DNA of 64,000 bases from Diadophis punctatus similis. Taxonomy: Eukaryota > Chordata > Lepidosauria > Squamata > Dipsadidae. Shown here one piece after another: positions 23,064 through 34,593 of this stretch. The DNA is taken from the NCBI GenBank assembly GCA_023053685.1, contig JALIGW010000005.1, positions 31,801,480-31,865,479 on the forward strand, given 5' to 3'. Positions within the stretch are counted from its first letter, which is position 1. Every line of letters starts with the position of its first letter. Below the pieces are notes generated by a model. That model saw nothing but the letters and a program-made list of their open reading frames with translations, was not told where the DNA came from and searched no databases. A program made the translations under genes and the position numbers.

Positions 23064-24312
23064 TAAGGTGACCAGACGTCCCGCTTTTGGCGGGACAGAC
23101 ACGCTTTTCAAGCGTGTGTCCCGCGTCCCGCATTCTTTTCAAAAAGTCCTGCTTTTTTTTAAAAGAATGCCGAAACAGTGGGACGTCTGGTCACCTTAGC
23201 AGTGCTCCCCAACCGTTGTGCCACGGCACACTGGTGTGCCATGAGGCCATGCTAAGTGTGCTGCGGCAAAAGGGGCGGGGCAGGGCGGGGCGCGTGTCCT
23301 ACCTGGGACTTTTCCTGGTAGCTCCAGTCGCATTCCTTGCTAATAGCGTCCAGAGCAGAGCAGCCCCTCCCAGAAGATCGCGAGACGTTATCTTCTGGGA
23401 GGGGCTGCTCTGCTCTGGGCGCTAATTAGCAAGGAACGCGAATGGAGCTACCTGGGAAAAGTCCCAGGTAGGACGCGCGTCTCGCGCTGGGGGTTGGGCG
23501 GGCGGGGCAGGACTGGCGGACGGGACGGGGCGCGCGTCCTACCTGGGACTTTTCCCGGGTAGCTCCATTCGCGTTCCTTGCTAATAGCGCCCAGAGCAGA
23601 GCAGCCCCTCCCAGAAGATCGCGAGACGTTATCTTTTGGAAGAGGCTGCTCTGCTCTGGGCGCTAATTAGCAAGGAACGCGACTGGAGCTACCAGGAAAA
23701 GTCCCAGGTAGGACGCGCGTCTCGTGCTGGGGGTTGGGCGGGTGGGGAGGGGCGCGCGTCCTACCTGGGACTTTTCCCGGTAGCTCCAGTCGCGTTCCTT
23801 GCTAATTAGCGCCCAGAGCAGAGCAGCCTCTTCCAAAAGATAACGTCTCGCGATCTTCTGGGAGGGGCTGCTCTGCTCTGGGCGCTATTAGCAAGGAACG
23901 CGAATGGAGCTACCCGGGAAAAGTCCCAGGTAGGTAGGACGTACAGTGGCGGCACTGCCATCCCCGCGCCTCTCGCCCCGCTCACCGGGTGTCTCTGCTC
24001 TGCGGTCGGAATCACTTTTGTTCGCTCTCCTGCTCCCATCTGCCAGCGCTGGGCTGCTGGAGTGACGGGGAGAAAGGAGATCTGGAGCCAGCCCAAGCCA
24101 CTGCCGGCTCCCGAAGCGGGGAGGCGGGAGGCGAGGAAAGGCCTCCCGCGTCCCCCACCCACCCACCTGGATGCCGACATTTGCATCCTTTTGCCCTCTG
24201 CGGATGCGCAGCATTCTGCGCATGCGCAGAGGGCAAACCTCAAATGATGGCGTCCAGGCGGCCCCGCCCCCCCGTCAATGTCCTGCTTAAAAAAAAATAT
24301 CTGGTCACTTTA
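23064..24312 (+). mobile_element. large composite hAT-type element (TAAGGTGACCAGA family)
   Basis: Left end TAAGGTGACCAGACGTCCCG, right end TATCTGGTCACTTTA, exact target duplication ACATATAC (23056-23063 and 24313-24320). The first 136 bp (23064-23199) are themselves a hairpin ending GGGACGTCTGGTCACCTTA. Further in lie a hAT-like terminus (CAGTGCTCCCCAACCGTTGT at 23201), a three-hairpin array and a GC-rich right part with the GAGGGCAAA palindrome shared with 14013-14621. No transposase. Confidence 0.85.
23291..23940. repeat. array of three ~189-bp perfect-core hairpins
   Basis: Units at 23291-23479, 23531-23719 and 23753-23940. Each arm runs GTCCTACCTGGGACTTTTCC, GTAGCTCC, TTGCTAAT and AGAGCAGAGCAGCCCCTCCC, meeting its inverse around a TCGCGAGACGTTA centre. 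In the third unit the centre is inverted. Spacers are 51 and 33 bp of G-rich sequence. Confidence 0.93.
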
Positions 24313-24320
24313 ACATATAC

Positions 24321-24397
<77 letters not shown>

Positions 24398-24476
24398 TGT
24401 ATGTATGTATGTATGTATGTATGTATGTATGTATGTATGTATGTATGTATATATATATGTATATATATATACACAT

Positions 24477-24511
<35 letters not shown>

Positions 24512-24570
24512 TATATATATACACATATATATACATATATATATACACACACATACACATACATATACAT

Positions 24571-24611
<41 letters not shown>

Positions 24612-24624
24612 CATACATATACAT

Positions 24625-24655
<31 letters not shown>

Positions 24656-24660
24656 CATAC

Positions 24661-24718
<58 letters not shown>

Positions 24719-24719
24719 T

Positions 24720-24751
<32 letters not shown>
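24313..24751. repeat. complex TATG/TATA/CATA microsatellite
   Basis: CATA units, TA run, about 20 TATG units (24369-24450), then alternating ATATAC blocks to about 24751. All long frames here are Tyr/Val/Ile/His repeat translation. Confidence 0.97.
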
Positions 24752-24752
<1 letters not shown>

Positions 24753-26845
24753 AAATCAAAATACTAAAAACATTTTAAAATGATAAAAAGCAATAATATT
24801 TATTATTAAGGAGGTATGCATTGTCCCCTCTTTATTCGGCATTTTGTGGACTTAGTATTTTAGCTTTCTTTAATGCTAATTGGATTTAATTTTTATGATC
24901 TGGGATGATAGTTGCTTTGAATTTGTTTTATTTAAATGGGAAATACAGTTTGAAGGTAGGTAATAAAAATAAAGGAAGAAACAAGAGCAAATTACTTTGA
25001 CTATACAACAGTTCTTATCACCTAGAACTAAGTGGTCTCTGGATGAAAAGATGAAAAGGCAGGAGATTCTCTCTCTCCCCCCCCTCTTTCTCTCTCTTTA
25101 TTGTATTCCCCAGTCTTTCTATTTTTTTTTCATTCTGTTTCTTTGCTCTGATTGCTGATTGTCAGCAATGGAATGGCAGGCAGGTAACATTTTTTTCAGG
25201 GAAGTTAAACTTTCACACGATCTAAAAACAATTATTACTTATACATTAAACAAAATACAAGTTTGAAGAGGACTTGATTGAAGTAGGCACAAAATTCCAA
25301 GACAATGTCTACATCCAACTGTAACTCACTACAGAGCCATATTCAGGAATGGGAAACTGAGGTGCTTGATCAACCAGGGCTGGAACACTTAAATTGAATT
25401 CCTACCCCTTCAAAGATTTCGGGCCCATCCCAGGGTATATACAGTATGGGTGAGGCATGCCCTGAAAGGAAATATTGGGGTACCGCTGAAAAACGAAGCT
25501 ATAAGTGCTGACTGCAAGCTGGTCCAATTACTATTATCAGGTTTTTCCTCTGACTAGGACAGCAGGCGGCTTCATTGTCTTCGCTGTTGAGACAATTTGC
25601 CCTAACATGAATTGAATTGCTATGCACCTCAGCAAGGCCATTAATGCCACAAATACTCTCAGTCACATGGCTGAAAACTCTTAGCACAAGTAGCTATGAG
25701 GCACAAAGAAAGGAAAACACATTCCTCTAATGCTAGGCTGAATTTCATCAGAGTTACAAACTCCACTTGAAGAAAAGACATTTGTGTGCTCTACTAAAAA
25801 ATAATTCCGTGGGGTGAGTTGAACATTTCAGAAACCAAATCCATTATCTGTTACATTTCTTATATAAAGCCGGTCGCAACAAGCTTCCGGTTTTAAGCAA
25901 AATCCATCCTTGATGCAGCAACCAAGTCGATTCTGAACCACACCTCTTGTGGATGGCCCTCTGCAGTGAACAAAGCATCCGTTGCTGGGGTCATTTAAAA
26001 TCAATCTGCCAAATTCTTTGGGTGGTTGACCTCTGAAAAAATGCAGACCTGCTGCTTCAGGGTTGGGAAGGTTTTGAGGAAATGCCTTATCAGAAAATAG
26101 ACAAGAAGCTTGAAGGCAAGAGAGAAAGCTCTCTTGGACTACATACTTTCCACTTCCCCTACCATATCAGGCTGCCAATGGAACGAGAAAACAAAGGAGA
26201 TGAACTCTGCCTTCGGATGCAATTTACTAGAGTTCTGAATCCTAGAATCATAGTGTTGCAGACGTCATTTCAGCTATTGAGTTCAACCTTCATGTTTGGG
26301 GTAAGAATTCCCAAACAATGTTGAGGCCCAAGTTATACGTTACTACAGACTGCATGGCTGAAAAGTTTGTCTTGATCACGATGCTTGGAAAATGAGAGTT
26401 CATTGCATTCACATGCCAATTTAATTTAACAACTACATTATATTCTGCTTTTAATTCAAGAACCTACTGTAGATTCTTTTATCTTTAGAACAATCTTATA
26501 AGTTGAAATACAGTGATTAGGACAAGGTTCAGATCCCAGCAGTCTTGGGATCTGAACATGGACTCCCAGTTTATATCTCAGTACACAATGAGGTGATGTT
26601 GTCTGCTGAATAACATAAATAAGTTTTTTTTGGGGGGAAGGATGCAAATCTCAAACAATCAGAGATCTACAGAGATTGCATGTATTATTCTATGCATATT
26701 TAAATCAATGTGGCAAATTTGTTTTGCTCTGTTTCATTCTTATGGTTCATATAAGGCTATGCTCAGGATCACTCTTGGCTTTTGAATGGCATGGGGCCAG
26801 GAAAAAAAGGAATGTTCTTGGTGCTCTCTGATCTTGCTTGTTTTC
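24752..26845. other. intergenic DNA
   Basis: Pyrimidine tract at 25068-25101. A direct GATCTGAACATGG/CAGATCCCAGCAG local inversion near 26530-26565 (CCCAGCAGTCTTGGGATCTG). No gene. Confidence 0.5.
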
Positions 26846-27100
26846 TTGCAGACGTTTCATTACGCAAACTAGGTAACATCATCAGTGCTAGTCGATGCTA
26901 GCACACATGATAGGGGAGATGAAAAGTACATAGTCCTGGAGAGCTTTTTCTCTTGCCTTCAAGCTTTTTGTCTATTTTCTGATAAGACATTTCCTCAAAA
27001 CCCTCCCATCTCTACTAGTTTGGGTAATAAAATATCTTCAAGAAAACAAGCAAGCTCAGAAAGCACCAAGGACCCCTCATTTCAACCCTGAGTTATAAAT
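26846..27100. repeat. dispersed repeat of unknown class
   Basis: GCAGACGTTTCATTACGCAA with AACTAGGTAACATCATCAGT at the left, and TTGGGTAATAAAATATCTTC, AAGCTCAGAAAGCACCAAGG at the right; the right part recurs at about 41500-41570. The two ends are roughly inverted (AACTAGGTAA / TTTGGGTAAT). Confidence 0.45.
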
Positions 27101-27117
27101 ATTCTCCTCCTTTGCTA

Positions 27118-27365
27118 AAAAGAGCCGAGGTGGCGCAGCGGTTAGAGTGCGGTACTGCAGGCCACTTTAGCTGACTATGATCCGCAGATCAGCGGTTCAA
27201 ATCTCACGGGCTCAAGGTTGACTCAGCCTTCCATCCTTCCGAGGTAGATAAAATGAGGACCCAGGTTGTTGGGGGCAATGTAAATATACATTGCTTACTG
27301 GTGTAAACCGCTTAGAGAGTGCTTGCACTGTGAGGCGGTATATATATGTCACTAATAAATAAAAA
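27118..27365 (+). mobile_element. squamate tRNA-derived SINE, well preserved
   Basis: GAGCCGAGGTGGCGCAGCGG A box, GCGGTTCAAATCTCACGGG B box, CAAGGTTGACTCAGCCTTCC body, AAACCGCTTAGAGAGTGCTT, GAGGCGGTATATATATG tail and (AATAA)n end. The best-preserved SINE copy in the window. Confidence 0.93.
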
Positions 27366-27507
27366 TAAATAAAAAGGAATGTTAATCTTTGTGAAATTAA
27401 ATTTAAAATATAAATTTCAATAAAAGAAAAAAATGAGACAATAAATATGAATGTTTTCTATCTATTTAATTCTTTCCCACTTTTTAGCATTAACATTTTT
27501 CTTTCTA

Positions 27508-27736
27508 ATGGTGGTGCCTACCGCCATCTTGTTTTTGGCTTCTGTGCACACGCAGAAGCTGTTTTTTGCTTCTGCACATGCGCATAAGCTTGGTTTTTGG
27601 CACTGTGCATGCGCTCACATGTGCGCAAAGTGCTCGCATGCTTGCACAGCACAGCTGCGTAGTGCGCAATGCGCGCACACCCACGCAATGCAGGAGGAAG
27701 TGAACCAGCGGCGAGGTAAGTTAGAACCCACCCCTG
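27508..27736 (+). mobile_element. hAT-type MITE (GTGGGTTCC family), damaged left end
   Basis: Left AATGGTGGTGCCTACC is a mutated terminus; right end GTTAGAACCCACCCCTG is good. Interior rich in GCATGCGC-like blocks. No clear target duplication. Confidence 0.65.
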
Positions 27737-29712
27737 CTGTACAGGTTTATGCAGTAATAAGTGAATGTAGACCACTATTAAAAATAGGTTCTAAAATACT
27801 TATGGTCGTAGCTCCAATCATTTCCTTTGATGAGAGATCCTTGTAAATTCATATTATCCATATCTCCTTCAGTATAATTTTTATTCAAACTTTTAAAGAA
27901 GGTAAAATCTAACACACACCAATAGTTAGTAAGAAAGAAAAAAGAAAAGAAGATCAAACAAAGAAAAAAGCAAAAAGGGCAAGAAATGGAAAAAATAAAG
28001 AAAGATGGGGGGAGGGGGGAAAGTATACAGAAATGACTTGCCATGTTTTTTCACAGAAGTAATAAGTACAAAAACCGAAAGGTGCCTCATGTCTAAAGGC
28101 AGTGTTCAGTTCTTCTCATTCAAACCTTAAGCATAACAAGAATTTAACACTGCTACCTACTAGCTATATTACTGTGGGTACCTAATCAAGGAGACTGCCT
28201 AGGTTACTGTACAATTATATTAGCCTGAGAAGAGACTTTGTGGATTTTGTAATCATGTTGCCAGTCAAACTTTTCATTTCATCATATATTCAAAACCTGT
28301 CACCAAAATGGCAAAAGAACAAGCAGGTCACCTTGAATGAATGAAATTAGAGTGGATAGACTAACACAGTTGCTTAAGATGATCGCAGACATACAGTGCA
28401 GACACCCACGCACTATCACATGTGATACAGATTAAGTTTCAGTGGCAAAGAGTCTTTTGGTGACATGCCTGAGATAAGACAACTGATGGATGAACTTCAA
28501 ATACATCTGAAGGGTTTGCGGGTTTTTTTGGTTTTTTTTAAAAAGCACTCTCTTTAGCAATATTTAGAAACTGAGTTTCTTGGAAGTGAGCTTATATAAA
28601 AGAATTTGTGCAGGAACAGTGACTGCTACATGACTATTCTTTATTGAGACAAAGTTATCCAGGCAGTCAATTAAAAACAATCCTTGACACATTTTACCAT
28701 GCCAAGAAAATATTTAAGTCCCCATTTCAAAGACAACATCTGGTATACAGGAATAAGTAGACATTCACAGTAATGAAAAACATATATAATTATGAGACTT
28801 AGGCACTACATTTTGGCACAAGGTTTCATGAGCTGTAATTTATACTCAGATGCCTCATTCAACGTATAAATAATATAGGAAATTTGACCAGTATATTACA
28901 GAGCTTGGTTCTGGCCAGTAATGGGCAGTAGTGCTCCAGGATTTTAAATAGGATTTCCCCCTCTAGTCATACATTGAAATGTCACAAATTGAAGCCAGGA
29001 TCTCTTGATGTCAAAGTTATGATCTATAAGTTTTGGCCCTGCCCCAGTCAGTGTCAGTATTGAGAGAAAGAAAATTAAGTTTGCAATCATGTTCTAGCCC
29101 AATTGAAAGTAAATGCCATTTGAACTGAATGAGACTTACTTCTGAGTAGAATTGCACATAGAGATTTAAGAGCATCATGTTTTTCCCATGGTCAATTGAC
29201 TTAATGGGAAAACTTTACCGACTTTAAAAATTGGTAAAAAGATGATGATATGAAAAAATGGATGGAAATGAGGCTATTGATTTTGGACCAATTGATAGAT
29301 AATGAAGATTAATTTTTACTTAACCCTCCCCCATTCTATTTTTTTTCTTTTCTTCGACAATGCACGTATTTTTATCTTTGTGTTATTTTTTTTGGTTTCT
29401 CTATCATTGTTGCAAAAGCATTAAAAAAATAAAACAAGCCGTTTCAGAGGATCGAGAACACAAGTTGCCAATATTCATTCTCTCCTTCAAGAGGTAGAAA
29501 TATCTTCCAAAATAAAATATAAATAATGGTACAAAGTTACCATATCGTCCTTTTCTAAAAACAGGATACTTTAATTAATTTAAAAACAGGATGTAGCATG
29601 TTGTGCATCGCCTAATGCAGAGATTGTGATGTGTTTATATTGTATTTTTTTCTGATAATTCAAGGGTCTCTTCTCATTTTATCCTTATAACAACAGCCCT
29701 GTGGTTAGAGAT
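27737..29712. other. intergenic DNA
   Basis: A/G-rich stretch at 27930-28022. Nothing else recognised. Confidence 0.5.
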
Positions 29713-29720
29713 AATAGAGA

Positions 29721-29992
29721 CAGGGGTGGGTTCCAATTTACCTCGCTGCTGGTTTGCTTCCTCTCGCGCCATGTGGCTGCACCTTTGGTCGTGTGCACGC
29801 AAAGCGCATGCGCACATGTGCAATACAAAAAACCCAATTTTTTTTTAAAAGCCAAAAACAAAATGGCGACCACATGCACAGTGCTGGAAACTCGGCTTCT
29901 GCGCATGCGCAGAAAAAAATAAATTCAAAAAAATTCAAAAAAAAGATGGCGGCGCCCAGGGACCAGTCCGAACTGGGAGGAACCCACCCTTG
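29721..29992 (+). mobile_element. hAT-type MITE (GTGGGTTCC family)
   Basis: Termini CAGGGGTGGGTTCC / GGAACCCACCCTTG with exact duplication AATAGAGA (29713-29720 and 29993-30000). TGCGCATGCGCA at 29900-29911. Confidence 0.92.
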
Positions 29993-30041
29993 AATAGAGA
30001 TAATACCTATTGGTTTTAGCCACTTAACTAATATATACATT

Positions 30042-30083
30042 CCTCTCTCTCTCTCTCTCTCTGTCTCTCTCTGTCTCTCTCTG

Positions 30084-30166
<83 letters not shown>
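30042..30166. repeat. (CT)n(GT)n(CTGT)n compound microsatellite
   Basis: CT with CTGT interruptions, then about 8 GT units, then about 11 CTGT units. Confidence 0.97.
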
Positions 30167-31054
30167 CACACTCTATCTCACAAACCCAATCATAGTCTCT
30201 ACTGAACTTCTGTTGAATTCTTATTTCTCTTTGCTGCCATAACAACCACAACCAACAAAGGATGGTTGGATCTTCAGCTAGGATGAGTGGAAACAGGAAA
30301 TCAGGTGGGCCATCAATTATAAATAGGACTGGAGAAGGCTACAATCTTGTCTATAATTAAAGAAGTATGATAAATAAGTAGAGAAGAGGGGGACATGAAG
30401 AGAAGAGGGAAGTATTGGGAGTACAGAGTAAAGTGAAAAGTACAAGTATACAAGTTGTATGCAAGTTGAAAATAAAAATAACTTGATGGCACATGGGTTA
30501 GTGAATGATAAGGGAAAGACAAAGAAAAAGAAACAAGCACTCCCGAACATTTCAGATATGTTAGATTCCATGCCAGGTATGGCAATCAAAGACTAGAACC
30601 CAGATAATATAAAATGTATTCTGAACAGACTTTCTGAACCTCAACAACATTAAGATGTGATGTGATTCCACAATATATTCAATTCAATTCCCAGAATCCC
30701 CCACCAATATGACCTACATGTTCTGTGCATTAAAGGCCAATTACAACACCCATGGAATCAGTTGATTCCACAATGGTGTGGTAGGACTCAGTAAGGTGGG
30801 TTGAGAAAAGTTTTTTTGGGGAAAAGGTAGGATAAAATATTTTGTTTTGTTCCTGTTAAGTCATATTTATCTTCTGGAAATAAGAGTTGGATGCATTTTA
30901 TTTTTATATTTAATATGCTGTATGACATAAACTTTCTTTTGCTGTATTTCTTGAATCAACCAAGATTCCTCTTTTTTAAAAGCATGCGTCATGATAATTA
31001 TGCTACTGTGGGTGACAAAATTAACAATAAAGTTTTGCTATTAATATAATAAAA
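30167..31054. other. intergenic DNA
   Basis: Purine-rich segment 30355-30430. No gene. Confidence 0.5.
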
Positions 31055-31286
31055 ATTAGCAATAGCAATAGCAATAGCACTTAGACTTATATACCGCTTC
31101 ATAGTGCTTTACAGCCCTCTCTAAGCGGTTTACAGAGTTCAGCATATTGTCCCCAACAATCTGGGTCCTCATTTTACCCACCTCAGAAGAGGGGAAGGCT
31201 GAGTCAACCTTGAGCCCGTGAGATTTGAACAGCTAAACTGCTGGACTGCAGTCCTACACTTTAACCACTGCACCATTTCGGCTCCA
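31055..31286 (-). mobile_element. squamate tRNA-derived SINE
   Basis: Reverse orientation: (AGCAAT)n tail at 31055-31078, TTATATACCGCTTCATAGTG, CAATCTGGGTCCTCATTTTA, GTGAGATTTGAAC B box and TAACCACTGCACCATTTCGG head. Confidence 0.9.
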
Positions 31287-31892
31287 TTATGTTTAATGTT
31301 AAACATAACATTACCAAAATGCAAAAACCAATCATTATATTCTTTATATCTTTTTTAATTAATTGAACAGCAGGAAATAAACTAATTGCTACTTGATTAA
31401 TTTTTAATGTCACACTGACAGATTTAGGCACCCATGAGGTTACAGAAAAGACATCGTTTAGAACAATTTATAATTATTGTTTTGTTTCATGTAGAATCCA
31501 GGATGCTGCTGTAAGCAGATCAAAAACCAGCAATTTGCAAGGCAAAATGTCATTTATGTCAACAACTAATAACTGCTAGATTTCAAGCTCTTGAAACTAA
31601 GGACAGAGTCCATTGAAATGGGAGAAAAGCTAGAAAAAGGATGGATTTAAACTTTCTGGGCCAGCACTTTCATACTGGTAGAGGACAACTAACTATTCAA
31701 TAGGACTTTGTACTAGTTTGCAATATAGGTTCTTATCTAGCAATACAATGTCATGTGACCAAATTCAGTCATCTAAACCTAAGAGGCAAATTAAAGAATG
31801 CAAAGTCAGAGATTTTCTTCTGGTTCTTGATTCAGGGAGCCTGAAAGCTGCCTTATATCAAGACAGACCCTTGATTAATCTGATTCAACAAT
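31287..31892. other. intergenic DNA
   Basis: Nothing recognised. Confidence 0.5.
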
Positions 31893-31900
31893 GTCTGATA

Positions 31901-32253
31901 CAGAGGTGGGTTCCTCCCGGTTCGGACCGGTTCGCTCGAACCAGTAGAAAACTGCTGGTGATGTCACAATGATGTCATGGAACCGGATCGGTCGGTGCCG
32001 GTTCGTGTGCGCCACCATTTTTTTTCTGAAATTTTTTTTGGGATTTTTTCCCCAGGTTTTTTTCTTCTGCACATGTGCAGAAGCTGAGTTTCTGGCACTG
32101 CGCATGTGTTGCCATCTTGTTTTTGGTTTTTTGGGGGGCTTTTTTTGCACTGCGCATGCACGCACGCACAAAGAGCATGCATGCCCATGCGGCACACCCA
32201 CACGGCACGGGAGGAAGTGAACCGGCAGCGAGGTAAGTTAGAACCCACCCCTG
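31901..32253 (+). mobile_element. hAT-type MITE (GTGGGTTCC family)
   Basis: Termini CAGAGGTGGGTTCC / GAACCCACCCCTG, exact duplication GTCTGATA (31893-31900 and 32254-32261). Contains CTTCTGCACATGTGCAGAAG at 32067-32086. Confidence 0.92.
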
Positions 32254-32261
32254 GTCTGATA

Positions 32262-33171
32262 ACTACCGGTATCACCACTTCTCCAAGGGCTCAGTAGGAA
32301 TAATTTCTGATTTAAAAGGAGATACTTAAGACTATACTAGTTACATGATGCCTGAAGAATTTTGAAATTATTTAAAACATCAATTCTAAAAGCAGACAAT
32401 AAATATTGTATTCACCACAAAGTTTATATTGATCCATGATATCTTCTCCTATCCAATATATAACTGCACAAATCAAAAAGAAAACTTTTTAAAAAGTGAG
32501 TAATACCAATATGGAAATACTGTTATTCTTCCCTCTTCCCTATTTTTCTGTTAAGGACTGTTTTTGTTACGAACTGGCAATTGCTTGGATTATAACACAG
32601 ATGACTCTCCTATAAATTCTGAATATATGAAACACTGTGATTCCACAATATATTCTCATTAAGAAACAGTCAAAATCAAGGATGTGGTAAATGATTACAT
32701 TTACAGTGATTAAAAGAAAGGGAAAGAGGTCATGGTAAGTTTAGAACATCATTGTCCTCCTTACAGACCATTTATCTAATTTGTGAGGCATTCTGCAGAA
32801 GTCACCAGAAAGATTATCAACAGTGAGTGTTGCTGACATGAATATGCCAGCATTAAATTTACTGCTTAAGGTGCCCCCTAATATGAAGACAAAGGAACAG
32901 CCAAAACATGTATCCATTTATTATAGTCTGCTTGTTCACGTACAGCGGAAAGTAAGATTGAAAACATAGGTTCTATTCTGAGCCAAACATATAAATGTAT
33001 GTGTATGCATATTTCCTACAGGGAAAGTGTAAATGGATTCTGCTTCCATAGCTCTTCAGCCTAGTCCAATAGTTCATACTGTGAACATGCAATACAGTTT
33101 TTGGAATGTGTAATCGAATTATTTCTGATCCCTTCAGATTGGAAGAGAAAGGTAAAACTGAGTTTAGAGCA
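32262..33171. other. intergenic DNA
   Basis: The phrase GATTCCACAATATATTC at 32640 also occurs at 30665; otherwise unique-looking. Confidence 0.5.
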
Positions 33172-33230
33172 GGAGTCCCCAAACTTGGCAACTTTAAGAC
33201 TTGTGTGCTTCAACTCCCAGAATTCTCCAG
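33172..33230. mobile_element. fragment of the GGCAACTTTAAGA MITE
   Basis: CCCCAAACTTGGCAACTTTA and CTTCAACTCCCAGAATTCTC form one arm only. Confidence 0.6.
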
Positions 33231-33519
33231 ATAGCAAAAAATAAAATAAAAATCCCAAAAAAGAGAGCCAGAGACAAGATGGTGACCACATGCACAGTGC
33301 TAGAAACTCGGCTTCTGCACATGTGCAGAAGAAAAAAAAAGGAAAAAATTACCCCCAAAAAATCTTTTTAAAAAATTCAAAAAAATTCAAAAAAAAAAAA
33401 GATGGCGGTGCCCATGGACCGGCACCGACTGAACCGGTTCCATGACATCATCATAATGTCACCAGCAGGTCGCTATGAGTTCGGGCGAACCGGTATGAAC
33501 TGGGAGGAACCCACCTCTA
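33231..33519 (+). mobile_element. hAT-type MITE (GTGGGTTCC family), left-truncated
   Basis: Matches the interior of 29721-29992 (ACAAGATGGTGACCACATGC) and of 514-1034 or 31901-32253 in reverse (GGTTCCATGACATCATCATA); right end GGAGGAACCCACCTCT. Left terminus missing. Confidence 0.75.
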
Positions 33520-33539
33520 ATGTGTACTCATAGCAAATC

Positions 33540-34340
33540 TACTCTCAAGGCCTCTGGAATAACCAAGCTTTAATGGCTTTTTTAAAAAAAATTCAACAAG
33601 CTGGACCAATCTAATCTTCAAAGAAATGCTCTTCCATATTATAGATGCTATGATTGACAAGGCTTGTCCCCATGATCCTAAAGATGATACTACATAGAGG
33701 GAGGGACATGGCAAAGGTTCACTGTGCCAGATCTTATTGAATGAACAGTAACTACTGCGAGTTGGTGATCTGGAGGTACCCACGTCCTACGTCATGTAGA
33801 ATTTTGAAAATGACAACCAGCACTTGACTTGCACCAAGAAGGTAAATATGGCCAGTGTAATTCCTCAAGTATATGTCTTATGCCTAGAAACATGTAGCAA
33901 TATTAGTATTGTTGTGTTCTGGGTAAGTTGAAGCTTCTAAGTGGTATTTCAGGGTAGCACATTGCCTTAGCTCGACAAGAAATAACTACAACATGGGTTG
34001 TTATGTTTCAGTTCATGAAAGTGTATGATGGTTGCAGAAGATACAATTGTGTAAAGAGCTTTCTAGATATACACTTTCTAGATATAGCTTTCTAGATATA
34101 CACCTGTTGTTTGAGTAGGCTTTGAGAGTTCAGGATAATTTCCAGATTACAAATAACTTTTACCAACCCAGTGTGATCCCACCAAGAATCAAAGATGATC
34201 TCTTATATCAGAAAGCTTCTAAACCACAGCTTCTCTAATTTGCTGGGATTATGCCTCATTTTATTTTTCAACTCCATATTCTTCAAAAGCCACAACATGA
34301 CCTCAACCACATCCATTTAGCTCACAGTTGAAATATACTA
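33540..34340 (-). mobile_element. degraded L2-like LINE ORF2 relic
   Basis: The order of phrases (TTTAATGGCTTTTTTAAAA, CTCTTCCATA..., a later stretch ending in CCCACATGTCATTTCTATC) parallels 58930-59800 of the intact L2 at low identity. No open frame survives. Class is tentative. Confidence 0.4.
34053..34101 (+). repeat. three short tandem copies of CTTTCTAGATATA
   Basis: CTTTCTAGATATA repeats at about 17-bp spacing. Confidence 0.85.
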
Positions 34341-34549
34341 CTAAGTATCACCCACATGTCATTTCTATCATCATTACAGAAGCAGAATGCAATTTAAAGA
34401 TTGATCATGTGTTGGTATGGTCACTAAAACAGTACAATCTGAAAGTTGCTTTAAGAAACAATAATTCTGTATATAATCAAATGGTAGCTTTGTTTGGCCA
34501 AGGGAGGTGGATTTCGGAAATGATTCTGAGCTATAACCTGACACAGTAG

Positions 34550-34593
34550 GTTCAGTATGTCACATAAACACTGGTTTATGTGACATACTGAAC
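34550..34593. repeat. perfect 20-bp-arm hairpin
   Basis: GTTCAGTATGTCACATAAAC (34550-34569), loop ACTG, exact inverse (34574-34593). Not part of any repeat family I recognise. Confidence 0.95.

Noticed and set aside
23989..24783. 264-codon plus-strand frame
   Set aside because: First part is transposon DNA, remainder is TATG/CATA microsatellite.
27118..27365. tRNA gene (A and B boxes)
   Set aside because: Boxes belong to a SINE that recurs several times; no cloverleaf or anticodon arm.
34550..34593. microRNA precursor
   Set aside because: Stem is only 20 bp with a 4-nt loop, too short for a typical pre-miRNA.
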